Source: Thermoplasmata archaeon (GTDB lineage: Archaea > Thermoplasmatota > E2 > UBA202 > JdFR-43). From it: a stretch of DNA of 12,659 bases. The first letter of the stretch is position 1, and the number at the start of each line of letters is the position of its first letter. The DNA lies in NCBI GenBank assembly GCA_021157745.1, contig JAGGWA010000179.1:1-12659 (forward strand), read 5' to 3'. The position numbers and the translations under genes are program-made. Below the pieces are notes generated by a model, which made no database searches, was not told the DNA's origin, and was given only the letters and a program-made list of their open reading frames with translations. Of this stretch, positions 5,570 to 12,659 are shown piece after piece.

Positions 5570-6637
5570 ATGGGAGACGAAGAAATAAAGATTCCAGAAT
5601 TCGATGAGAAAAAATTTAAGGAAACTGAAAGGAGGAAGGCGAAGGCGTCAATGGCTTCATTTTTATTTGGAATTTTAATCGCAATCATTTCCGTTGTATT
5701 ATGGATTCACATAGATAAATCAATAAGATGGCCTCTCGTTTTTCTATTTGCAATGGCAAGCATAGGATTTCTTGCCAAGATACTGCAATTTTTAAAAATA
5801 GATATTTCATCTTTCTCGAAGAAGGAATGGTTGAGCAGCATATCCTTTTATTTCTTCACCTGGCTTGCTTTCTTCATATTGTTCATAAATCCTCCATTTT
5901 ACGATGCGTCTCCTCCAAAGATAGAAGTCGTTGTTCTGCCAGCTGTGCAGCAAATCAATGAAAATGCCTCAATATTTGCAAGAATAACAGATAACGTTGG
6001 CATATCAAAAGCAGAAATTAATTTATCGGGATTGCATGAAATGAGAAAATACAATGAATTCTATGTATTCAATTATTCTGGAAACAATAATGAAAAATTC
6101 AGGATAGTGGCAAAGGATAAAAATGGACATGAATCGAGCTATGAAGGTATGCTGTATTTCGAGAAAAATGTTATATATGCAACATATCAAAACAATAGCC
6201 TGAATTCCTCGAGCGTGATAAAAATATGGGTTTTGAAGAACATAAGTGAGAAATGGGAGGAAAAAGGAAAGAAGAAGGTAAGGATATTTTGTATCGTAAA
6301 TGGAAAAGAAGTCAACGCAACTTATCTGGGAGAAGAAGGCAGGTATTACATTTACAAAACAATGCCCTCGTATGAAGGATGGAAATCTGGGAAAAACAAA
6401 ATGCAGCCATGCGCAGAGGTAATCCATTATATGAAAGGCTCGAAAACAAAGCTTTCAGCCATTGTAAAGGGAGAGGAATATGAAATAAATGTGGAAAATG
6501 ATAGCAATGTTGCCACGTTGCCGTCGCCTGGCGTGCAGATGATAGGTTATTCAAGCTTGAGGACGCCAGCATTTGATGTTGTGCCTTTCGCCATGGCCAT
6601 TGTAATCGCCGTCTTACTTAGAAGAAAGAAGAAATGA
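5570..6637 (+). CDS. Membrane protein with Ig-like ectodomain and PGF-CTERM-like tail
   Basis: No named family is recognised in this 355-residue protein, but its architecture is clear. A charged cytoplasmic N-terminus (1-27) is followed by three membrane spans (about 28-46, 53-75, 90-108). An external region (about 110-335) has beta-rich, Ig-like segments (SPPKIEVVVLPAVQQINENA, then ARITDNVGISKAEINLSG), as in bacterial-type Ig and cadherin-like folds. It holds eight N-X-S/T sequons (N132, 151, 168, 208, 212, 224, 249, 310), which suggests N-glycosylation outside the cell. The end is TPAFD, one hydrophobic helix and RRKKK, the layout of the PGF-CTERM archaeosortase tail with PGF changed to PAF. 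Three N-terminal spans plus such a tail is an uncommon combination. Its last 24 bases overlap the end of pheT. Confidence 0.87.
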   Translation: MGDEEIKIPEFDEKKFKETERRKAKASMASFLFGILIAIISVVLWIHIDKSIRWPLVFLFAMASIGFLAKILQFLKIDISSFSKKEWLSSISFYFFTWLAFFILFINPPFYDASPPKIEVVVLPAVQQINENASIFARITDNVGISKAEINLSGLHEMRKYNEFYVFNYSGNNNEKFRIVAKDKNGHESSYEGMLYFEKNVIYATYQNNSLNSSSVIKIWVLKNISEKWEEKGKKKVRIFCIVNGKEVNATYLGEEGRYYIYKTMPSYEGWKSGKNKMQPCAEVIHYMKGSKTKLSAIVKGEEYEINVENDSNVATLPSPGVQMIGYSSLRTPAFDVVPFAMAIVIAVLLRRKKK

Positions 6638-8227
6638 TGCATCGATTTCGAATGCTATAACTGGATATTCAAGCTCGAAAGCTGTTATGACGGAAGGCTT
6701 TATCTCTCCAAAGTAACCTATTTTTTCTCCGTCAACCAAAACAGAGGCGCATCTTCCTTCCATGAAAGCATTATTTTTCTCTTCCTCTACTTCCATTTTA
6801 TAACCAAAATTCCTCAGTATTGCCTCCACGATTGATTTGCATTCTGTAAAGCCTGTTTTTGCTGCTATTTTTACTCCTGCAAGCATGGTTTTTTGCATTC
6901 CATCCAACACAACATTGCCCAACTCGTATATGCTTTGAGGTAAATCATTGTGCCTGTTGCTGGACAAAATTTCAAGTAGGGAAGGAATCAAAGAAGGGCG
7001 GACAATTGAATGATGGGAAGATATTGGATTAGCTATTTCAACAACATTTTTTTCCTCCAATTCCATTTTCTGGAATTCTTTTTCCTTGCTTGATAAACTT
7101 AAAGTCAGGACTTCATCGAATCCCAAACCGAGCATTGTATCATGAATCTTCCTGTATTCAAAAGAGGAGCCAAATGTAACATGCTTTGGAAGCGTAAATG
7201 GTATTGCCCCATAACCATATCCAATTGCAGCATCTTCTATTAAATCAACAGGATGCAATATATCGGTTCTCCATGCCGGCGAATAAACAATTGCTTTGCC
7301 TTCCTCAATGACAACATCATGCCCCATTCTTTCAAGAGCATCTTTGATATCGAGATCAATGCCTATTACCTTCCTAACATAATCAAGTTTTATTTCATTT
7401 TTGAAAGGAGTTAAATCAGGTGTTATTTTTTCTTTTTCATCAATAATCTTTACCTTCTCAATTCTTCCTCCTCTTTCTGCCAAGGATGTAGCTATTATGT
7501 TCAATGCTTGATTAACTGCCTTTTCGTCTGTTCCAGTTACATCTATGAATATATTTTTTGTGGCATAGTTTACTGCTGTAAGCTGCCCATTTATTATAGG
7601 TGGAAAAGACAGTACATTTCCATTTTTATCAACAAGCAAGGGATACAATTCTTCTCCTCTAACGAGATGAGCATATTCAATTCCTTTTTCATGCTTTTCA
7701 AGTATTTCATCTAAGCTAAGTTCTTCTTCCATTCCAAGTGGAATGAATTTTATTTCATGTGGCTTAACTCCTTTATATAAAAATGGTGGCTCAACTTTGT
7801 CAAAATCATGGACACCAATAGCCATCTTTTTTCTTCCCTTACCTATGGACAGATGCAACTTTTCCTGCAATTCCATTAAGGAAGCTATGCTCTCGTCATT
7901 GAATTCTACATTCCTTATAACGCATCCAACAATGAATGGCCTAACCCCTTTAACACTTCTATCCACTTTAATCTCGATTTCAGCATCTTTTACATCATAT
8001 TTTTTGAGACCCCTTTCTATTCCAAAAAAAGCTCTCAAAGCCCTTGCTATTCCTTCCACGCTGAACATGTCTGGGCGATTTGGAAAAACCTCGATACTTA
8101 TCTCGTCTCCATCCACCTTTTCCAGTCCAACACCAATCATTGGAATTTTTTCAATTAATTCTTCTTTTTCAATCTCTCTCCCAATCAATGAAATCATGTC
8201 CTCATAGCGGAAGGTTACTATCGTCAT
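6614..8227 (-). CDS. pheT: Phenylalanine--tRNA ligase beta subunit (archaeal type)
   Basis: This is the beta subunit of the alpha2-beta2 PheRS that charges tRNA-Phe and hydrolyses mischarged Tyr-tRNA. From the ATG at 8227 it has 537 residues, the shorter archaeal/eukaryotic form without the bacterial N-terminal EMAP-like and C-terminal anticodon-binding domains. The B3/B4 editing domain (about 95-265) contains the diagnostic NVLSFPPIINGQLTAV stretch (204-219) and NIFIDVTGTD. The B5 domain follows (about 270-345, with IVYSPAWRTDILHPVDLIED). A catalytically inactive synthetase-like core ends the protein. The frame is open to 8281, but the box at 8248-8257 and the usual MTIVTFRYED start favour 8227. 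PheS is not in the window. The stop overlaps the convergent membrane protein gene by 24 bp. Confidence 0.97.
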   Translation of the reverse strand: MTIVTFRYEDMISLIGREIEKEELIEKIPMIGVGLEKVDGDEISIEVFPNRPDMFSVEGIARALRAFFGIERGLKKYDVKDAEIEIKVDRSVKGVRPFIVGCVIRNVEFNDESIASLMELQEKLHLSIGKGRKKMAIGVHDFDKVEPPFLYKGVKPHEIKFIPLGMEEELSLDEILEKHEKGIEYAHLVRGEELYPLLVDKNGNVLSFPPIINGQLTAVNYATKNIFIDVTGTDEKAVNQALNIIATSLAERGGRIEKVKIIDEKEKITPDLTPFKNEIKLDYVRKVIGIDLDIKDALERMGHDVVIEEGKAIVYSPAWRTDILHPVDLIEDAAIGYGYGAIPFTLPKHVTFGSSFEYRKIHDTMLGLGFDEVLTLSLSSKEKEFQKMELEEKNVVEIANPISSHHSIVRPSLIPSLLEILSSNRHNDLPQSIYELGNVVLDGMQKTMLAGVKIAAKTGFTECKSIVEAILRNFGYKMEVEEEKNNAFMEGRCASVLVDGEKIGYFGEIKPSVITAFELEYPVIAFEIDASFLLSSK

Positions 8228-8247
8228 CCTTGGTAAAATAAAATAGG

Positions 8248-8257
8248 GTATTTTATT
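8248..8257 (-). promoter_or_regulatory. TATA-like box of pheT
   Basis: The minus strand reads AATAAAATAC, 21-30 nt before the pheT ATG at 8227. It lies in the 37-bp gap after the preceding gene on the same strand, so pheT may have its own leaderless transcript even if some read-through occurs. Confidence 0.45.
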
Positions 8258-8264
8258 CTTATGA

Positions 8265-9965
8265 TTAGCCAAAAACCACAACTGGACATTCCTTCATGCA
8301 TTCCCTGCAATGGATGCATTTATTGGCGTCGATCCATGCTTTGTTGGCATCGATATATATCGCATCTCTCGGACAATGGGTTAAGCATACACCGCATCCA
8401 ATACATTTTATCGCTTTGTATATAACGTCATTCACAATTTTTTCATTTTCCTCCAGCCTATCCAGACTTACCTTAAATCTTCCAGCTCTGTAGCCCTTGC
8501 CGAGCTTTTCAACCCTGCCAAGTATATTCAAAAAATTCTCTATACGCTTCTCATTTCCCTTTATTTCATATTTTCTCTCTGTAGTCACTTCATACCTCAC
8601 CTTGCTCCATCGCGGCGGGCGGCGCCACCGCCACAAGCCGAGGCTAAGCCATTCTTCGGGCAAATTTTGTTTTTCTTTGAATGCTCTCAGCTCTTTTTCA
8701 AATCTTTCCCAGTCTGCATGCTTTTTTATTGCAAAGTCAGCCATGTTCGAGGATGGGCAAAGCCAGCATCCTATTCTGTAGAATCCCTGTTCATATAGCT
8801 TGTTCCATCTCGCCTTCTTCATGAATAAATAGAGCCATATATGCAGGGCTGTCCAGTTTTGGATTGGTGAAACAGCGATTTGACCGCGAACCCATGGATT
8901 CTGCCATATACTTCCATGCTTGGCCCTGTTTTCAGATTCGTAGCGGCGTTGCCCAATGAATGAAATAACGCTTCCGCCAAAATGCTTCTTTATTAGCCTG
9001 ACGGCTGGACCAAGCTTGCATGTTTTGCAGCACCATCTGTAGTCACGGCTTGGGGGACCAAAAACTTTTATTCCACGCCAGAACGCATCGCCAGCATTCT
9101 CTTCAAACAATTCAACGCTATGGCGAGAGGCAACATCATGAACATACACCACTGTTTCATCAAATTCTATTCCAGTATTCAAAAACATCATTGGAAATTC
9201 ATATCCAGCTTCGAGAGTAAGTAAAAGAGTGGCAAGACTATCCTTTCCTCCGCTAAAAGAAATAACTTTCTTCTCGCTCCTTTCAGCAAATCTTTCTATA
9301 AATTTTTTGGCTTCGCCAACGTAACTCGAGATAACATCTTCATTTGCTTCAATTACATCTTTCCATGTTATTTTTTCTCTTTTCTCAGCTTTTTCAATTC
9401 CTCTCCATTTTATCTTTACTGCCATTCCATGTGACTTCATTTCATCAGCGTTTTTCCTCGCCTTTCCTGTTGCAACAACCTCCCAATCTTTGTTTAAAAC
9501 AATGACTTCATCCCCTTCCTTTATCCCACAATCTACGCTTACAACGCCCGGTCCCATAAGATTGGATGTTTTTAGAATGGCATCCACAGCGCCATCATCA
9601 GCAACAACATATCCTTTTTTTATCTCGAGCAGTGAAGCATACCACGGGCGAGGTTGAAAATAGAAGCTTTGTCTAAATATGTCATAGTAAAGCACGCCAG
9701 CAACTCTGCCATCTATGATGACTTCGTCACTCCTGTCTATGGCGGGAATGCTATTCAATAAAATTACGGGTGGCAGATAAGCTGACCCAAATTGCTTTTT
9801 TAACAGCTTTTCAAGCATGGCAACATCGAAATCAAAAGCTGGCCGCACATCGCCAGGCGGCGTTATCGCCACATGGCGCGCTTGTTTGCCGTCGTAGCTT
9901 CTCTTCAACAATGGGATGTTGCACTCATCGCAATGATACAAAGCAAGTTTGCCGAGCCTGATCAC
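8265..9965 (-). CDS. PAPS reductase-family / PUA / ferredoxin fusion protein
   Basis: The 566 residues contain, in order: a CxxC start (C12, C15), the conserved TPPGDVRPAF (35-44), a PUA-like domain (about 117-190), a PAPS-reductase-type PP-loop domain with SGGKDS (238-243), and two ferredoxin-type [4Fe-4S] motifs (C521, 524, 527, 531 and C550, 553, 556, 560). The PP-loop domain also has C312-C313 and C400-x-x-C403, the CC/CxxC pattern that holds the [4Fe-4S] cluster in APS reductases, so three clusters are likely. PP-loop enzymes of this group reduce APS/PAPS or activate substrates as adenylates. The PUA domain hints at RNA, but the reaction is unknown. I chose the GTG at 9965 (MIRLGKLALYHC) because a TATA box lies 19-26 nt upstream and the longer frame to 10205 crosses the divergent nitroreductase gene. 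Confidence 0.92.
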   Translation of the reverse strand: MIRLGKLALYHCDECNIPLLKRSYDGKQARHVAITPPGDVRPAFDFDVAMLEKLLKKQFGSAYLPPVILLNSIPAIDRSDEVIIDGRVAGVLYYDIFRQSFYFQPRPWYASLLEIKKGYVVADDGAVDAILKTSNLMGPGVVSVDCGIKEGDEVIVLNKDWEVVATGKARKNADEMKSHGMAVKIKWRGIEKAEKREKITWKDVIEANEDVISSYVGEAKKFIERFAERSEKKVISFSGGKDSLATLLLTLEAGYEFPMMFLNTGIEFDETVVYVHDVASRHSVELFEENAGDAFWRGIKVFGPPSRDYRWCCKTCKLGPAVRLIKKHFGGSVISFIGQRRYESENRAKHGSIWQNPWVRGQIAVSPIQNWTALHIWLYLFMKKARWNKLYEQGFYRIGCWLCPSSNMADFAIKKHADWERFEKELRAFKEKQNLPEEWLSLGLWRWRRPPRWSKVRYEVTTERKYEIKGNEKRIENFLNILGRVEKLGKGYRAGRFKVSLDRLEENEKIVNDVIYKAIKCIGCGVCLTHCPRDAIYIDANKAWIDANKCIHCRECMKECPVVVFG

Positions 9966-9983
9966 AACCTGAAAAGATTTTAC

Positions 9984-9991
9984 ATATAAAA
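9984..9991 (-). promoter_or_regulatory. TATA box of the PAPS-reductase/ferredoxin gene
   Basis: The minus strand reads TTTTATAT, 19-26 nt before the GTG at 9965. It supports that non-ATG start and a leaderless mRNA. The 72-bp gap is shared with the divergent nitroreductase promoter. Confidence 0.55.
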
Positions 9992-10006
9992 TTGATTGCT
10001 TCTGGC

Positions 10007-10019
10007 ATATATTATTTAA
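10007..10019 (+). promoter_or_regulatory. TATA box of the second nitroreductase gene
   Basis: ATATATTATTTAA covers the positions 19-31 nt before the ATG at 10038. It lies back to back with the minus-strand box at 9984-9991, giving a compact divergent promoter. Confidence 0.55.
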
Positions 10020-10037
10020 TGCAGCCGTATTCATAAC

Positions 10038-10646
10038 ATGGAAAATGAAATTATAAAATGCATAAAAGAGAGGAGGAGCATAAGAAGATTTAAGGATGAT
10101 GGGATTCCAAAAGAGATAATAGAGGAAATAATTGAGGCTGCACGCTATGCTCCATCGCCTGAAAACAGGCAGCCATGGCGATTCATTGTTGTAACAAACA
10201 AGCATAGAATAAAAGAGCTAAGCAATGAGGTAAAGAAACAGATTAAAAAAATTCTGAAAAATAAATGGAGGTGGAAAAGAAAATATCCAGAGCTGAAAGA
10301 AAATGATTTGCTTTTATTCCTGCGAGCAGTTGCAAATTCAAGCAAGGATATTATATTTTACAATGCTCCCGCCGTTATTTTCATAATAACTAAGCCATTA
10401 ACGTTCAATACAGAAGCATGTTCATGCGCCGCCCAGAATATTATGCTCGCCGCCTGGAGCCTTGGTATTGGAACATGCTGGATCGGTTTCGCAAAATTTT
10501 TGGAGCAGGATGAGGATGCGATGGAAGAGCTTGGTGTGCCATCTGGCTACACAATTGCAGCCTGCATAGCCATGGGTTATCCTGCAAGGGTTCCGAAAGC
10601 ATCGCCACGAAAGCCGCTTGCAGACATAATCAAATGGATTGATTGA
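10038..10646 (+). CDS. Nitroreductase-family flavoprotein (canonical)
   Basis: This is a 202-residue FMN-dependent nitroreductase homologue with the standard marks: RRSIR (12-16), APSPENRQPWRFIVV (38-52), AAQNIMLAAWSLGIGTCWIG (131-150) and CIAMGYPARVPKASPRK (176-192). The family reduces quinones, nitroaromatics, flavins or, in some branches, other ring systems, and motifs alone do not give the substrate. A basic, Trp-rich insert (KNKWRWKRKYPELKEND, 74-90) lies in the middle where substrate-recognition helices usually sit. It is divergent from the iron-sulfur PAPS-reductase fusion over a 72-bp shared promoter region, which suggests but does not prove joint regulation. Its TGA abuts the stop codon of the convergent acyl-CoA synthetase gene. 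Confidence 0.94.
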   Translation: MENEIIKCIKERRSIRRFKDDGIPKEIIEEIIEAARYAPSPENRQPWRFIVVTNKHRIKELSNEVKKQIKKILKNKWRWKRKYPELKENDLLLFLRAVANSSKDIIFYNAPAVIFIITKPLTFNTEACSCAAQNIMLAAWSLGIGTCWIGFAKFLEQDEDAMEELGVPSGYTIAACIAMGYPARVPKASPRKPLADIIKWID

Positions 10647-12281
10647 CTACTGTTGCTTTTCTTTCTCTTCTTTTGCCCACATTTCCAGCTTTCTTTTTCT
10701 CTCTCTTTCCCTTAGCTCCACTCTCCTTATCTTTCCGCTTATTGTTTTTGGCAGGCTATCAACAAATTCTATCTCGCGAGGATACTTATATGGCGCCGTC
10801 TCCTGTTTGACGAATTCCTGCAATTCTTTTATCAAAGCCTCGCTCGGTTCATATCCTTTTGCAAGAACTACAAATGCTTTTACTATGTTGCCCCTTATTT
10901 TATCTGGCGACGCCACAACGGCAGCTTCCATGACGGCAGGATGCTTTACCAGAGCATCTTCCACTTCAAATGGTCCAATACGGTAGCCTGAAGCCTTTAT
11001 AACATCATCAGCTCTTCCTTCAAACCATAGATAGCCGTCTTCGTCCATTTTTGCTAAATCGCCTGTGAGATAGAGGCCATTTACAGCTATTTCTTCCAAG
11101 CTTTTACCATTCCAGTAGCCAACCATTAAGCCAGGATGAGTTATTGGAATCGCAATCTGTCCTATTTGGCCACGAGGCAATTCATTTCCATCCTCGTCGA
11201 CGATTTTTAAATCGCTTCCCGGCATTGGCTTCCCCATGCTTCCTGGCTTTATTTCTATTCCATCATAATTGCATGCTAGACCAGTTGTTTCTGTTTGGCC
11301 ATAGCCTTCGTATATTTTGATTCCATATGCTTTATAGAATCTGTCTATCACTTCACGATTCAAAGCCTCTCCAGCGCTCAAAAATTTCTTCATATCAGAC
11401 AAATCATAGCTCTCTAAATCTTCCTGAGCCCACATTCTGTACTCGGTGGGCGTGGCACATAGCCTATTGACACGATATTTTTCCATTAGTGATAAAAATT
11501 TAGCTGGATTAAACCTGCCATTGTAAATGAGATGAGAAGCTCCTGTTGCTAAAGCGACACCTATAGGACTCCAGAACCATTTTGCCCATCCTGGCGATGA
11601 TGTGGTCCAAAGCAGCTCGTTGGGCTGGGCATTCCACCAGTATACGGCATTGGTCTTCGCCATGCAATAAATCCATGCATGATTGTGCATCACGCCTTTC
11701 GGCTCTCCGGTTGTTCCAGAAGTATAGTTTATCGTCATTATATCGCTCGATTTAATCTTTTCTTTTTCAAGATTTCGAGAGTAGCGATGCAGTTCCTTCT
11801 CATAGCTGAGCCATCCGTCTTTCTCGCCACCAACAACTATGAAATTTTCAACAGGTATTTTATCTCTAACTTCATCAACAAAAGGAGTGGAATCAATAGA
11901 AGCAATTATTGTTTTTGCATTGCAATTCTTGGCACGATATTCTATGTCTCTCGCCCTGAGCATATCTGGACATGGAACAACTATCGCTCCGATCTTAAAA
12001 CTTCCAATCTGGCTAACATAAACTTCTGGTATTCGTGGCAGAATAACCATTATTCTATCTCCTTTCTTCATTCCGAGACTGCGCAACCAATTGCCGAACC
12101 TATTTGACTCGTCACGCAACTCCCAGTATGCCATCTTGCCCCTTTTTCCAGAAGCATCTTCATAATATATGGCAATTTTGCTTCTATCTTTTGCATGCTC
12201 ATCAACAACGTCTGCTATCGAGTAATGCTCCGGAACATCCCACTTAAAATTCTTCACCCATTCTTCGTATTTATCTTTCAT
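10647..12281 (-). CDS. Acyl-CoA synthetase, medium-chain / AMP-forming type
   Basis: This member of the adenylate-forming (ANL) superfamily activates a carboxylic acid with ATP to an acyl-AMP, then forms the CoA thioester. Motifs are in order: YTSGTTGEPKG phosphate-binding loop (186-196), YGQTET (327-332), YLTGD (404-408), GRADDVIKASGYRIGPFEVE hinge region (422-441) and PKTISGKIRR (511-520) with catalytic Lys517. At 544 residues, with WAKWFWSPIG and the overall spacing, it fits the medium-chain (ACSM-like) branch better than acetyl-CoA synthetases, which are longer. The natural acid is unknown; short- or branched-chain acids are possible. The C-terminus is highly charged (RERERKRKLEMWAKEEKEKQQ). 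It is probably a single-gene unit, with a weak TATA-like box at 12302-12310. Confidence 0.94.
   Translation of the reverse strand: MKDKYEEWVKNFKWDVPEHYSIADVVDEHAKDRSKIAIYYEDASGKRGKMAYWELRDESNRFGNWLRSLGMKKGDRIMVILPRIPEVYVSQIGSFKIGAIVVPCPDMLRARDIEYRAKNCNAKTIIASIDSTPFVDEVRDKIPVENFIVVGGEKDGWLSYEKELHRYSRNLEKEKIKSSDIMTINYTSGTTGEPKGVMHNHAWIYCMAKTNAVYWWNAQPNELLWTTSSPGWAKWFWSPIGVALATGASHLIYNGRFNPAKFLSLMEKYRVNRLCATPTEYRMWAQEDLESYDLSDMKKFLSAGEALNREVIDRFYKAYGIKIYEGYGQTETTGLACNYDGIEIKPGSMGKPMPGSDLKIVDEDGNELPRGQIGQIAIPITHPGLMVGYWNGKSLEEIAVNGLYLTGDLAKMDEDGYLWFEGRADDVIKASGYRIGPFEVEDALVKHPAVMEAAVVASPDKIRGNIVKAFVVLAKGYEPSEALIKELQEFVKQETAPYKYPREIEFVDSLPKTISGKIRRVELRERERKRKLEMWAKEEKEKQQ
10650..10713. repeat. Pyrimidine-rich tract (plus strand) in the acyl-CoA synthetase tail
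   Basis: The plus strand is mostly C and T here, because the minus strand encodes the Lys/Glu/Arg-rich C-terminus of the synthetase. It begins only a few bases after the stop of the plus-strand nitroreductase, so it could act as that gene's U-rich terminator. The layout mirrors the srp54/L12 junction. Confidence 0.55.
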
Positions 12282-12301
12282 GGCATGAAAATAAAAATTG
12301 C

Positions 12302-12310
12302 TTTTAACTA
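12302..12310 (-). promoter_or_regulatory. Weak TATA-like box of the acyl-CoA synthetase gene
   Basis: The minus strand reads TAGTTAAAA, 21-29 nt before the ATG at 12281. It is weaker than the other boxes but at the same spacing. Confidence 0.35.
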
Positions 12311-12319
12311 TTTCGCCTT

Positions 12320-12341
12320 ATGAAAAATAAAAGCAAGAAAA
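12320..12341 (-). terminator. U-rich terminator after the right-edge gene
   Basis: Directly after the stop of the right-edge gene, the minus strand has three T runs (TTTTCTTGCTTTTATTTTT). It shows no stem, which matches archaeal U-tract termination, and it separates that gene from the acyl-CoA synthetase promoter. Confidence 0.5.
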
Positions 12342-12659
12342 TTAACCAATTGAAATGGGTCCAACCTCTTTTTTTGAAACTGTTATCCATTGGCTACCCC
12401 ACCATCCCTCTCTATATATTTTTGCTTCGATTATTATGTTGTAGGCGCCTGCTCTAACTTCAGGCAAAATATCAAAAATATCTCTTATAGGATAATTTTC
12501 TCCTAAGAGAATTTCTATTTCTTTTTTTGTTCTTCCATCTTTAATCCAAATATCATCCATAAGCTTCTCTATGGTCGTCGATATAAGAATTTTTTCTTCT
12601 TCTTCATCAATCTTTTTTGTATATGTAACATTTCCTGTGATATTTAAAATCCACCATCC
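12342..12659 (-). CDS. C-terminal part of a probable secreted or surface protein (runs off right edge)
   Basis: The frame stays open upstream of its first internal ATG (12560) to the window edge, so the gene is longer than the window shows. A total of 105 residues are visible. They alternate short hydrophobic strands and charged turns (NIIIEAKIYREGWWGSQWIT), suggesting a beta-sandwich module. GWW occurs twice (visible residues 1-3 and 85-87), which may mark repeated modules. Two N-X-T sequons (NIT, NVT) lie in the first 12 visible residues. This looks like the end of an exported beta-rich protein, but no family is recognised and the signal peptide would be outside. The C-terminus (GPISIG) has no membrane anchor or sorting tail. 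Confidence 0.82.
   Translation of the reverse strand, partial: GWWILNITGNVTYTKKIDEEEEKILISTTIEKLMDDIWIKDGRTKKEIEILLGENYPIRDIFDILPEVRAGAYNIIIEAKIYREGWWGSQWITVSKKEVGPISIG

Noticed and set aside
9966..10205. The 80-residue N-terminal extension of the PAPS-reductase/ferredoxin frame
   Set aside because: It overlaps the divergent nitroreductase gene, lies across both promoters, and has a composition unlike the rest. The conserved part starts at the GTG at 9965.

Overview
The window is from an archaeon, most likely a Thermoplasmata-related euryarchaeote. The evidence is an archaeal SRP54, the archaeal stalk operon L1-L10(P0)-L12(P1), an archaeal/eukaryotic-type PheT, a GPN-loop GTPase, and AT-rich archaeal TATA boxes. 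Almost every transcription unit has a TATA-like box about 20-30 nt upstream of its best start codon. That geometry implies leaderless mRNAs, and I used it to shorten several over-extended reading frames. Domain assignment is secure. The phylum or class is an inference from gene style and was not tested.

Layout. 1-181: 5' part of a probable transposase gene (minus) running off the left edge. 182-435: promoters, a small inverted repeat, and a possible 31-residue single-span membrane protein. 436-1755: SRP54 (plus), convergent with 1812-3594: the ribosomal operon L1-L10-L12 (minus). 3595-3694: divergent promoter region. 3695-4396: GPN-loop GTPase (plus). 4432-5537: nitroreductase-family protein, with an unrecognised protein overlapping its stop as ATGA; that second protein carries a possible transglutaminase-like Cys-His-Asp arrangement. 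5570-6637: membrane protein with an Ig-like, sequon-rich ectodomain and a PGF-CTERM-like tail; its 3' end overlaps that of pheT. 6614-8227: PheT (minus). 8265-9965: a PAPS-reductase-family/PUA/ferredoxin fusion (minus, GTG start), divergent from 10038-10646: a second nitroreductase (plus). 10647-12281: medium-chain-type acyl-CoA synthetase (minus), abutting it tail to tail. 12342-12659: C-terminal part of a probable secreted or surface protein (minus) running off the right edge.

The core is housekeeping: co-translational targeting, the ribosomal stalk, and tRNA charging. Around it sit redox and acyl-activation enzymes and cell-surface proteins. I found no tRNA, rRNA, CRISPR array, defence island or replication origin, and no stretch over 300 bases without a gene. 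I do not see an obvious new multi-gene system. The least explained items are the gene coupled to the first nitroreductase, the GPN GTPase with an altered GPN motif, the iron-sulfur PAPS-reductase fusion, and an L10 without the usual acidic stalk tail.
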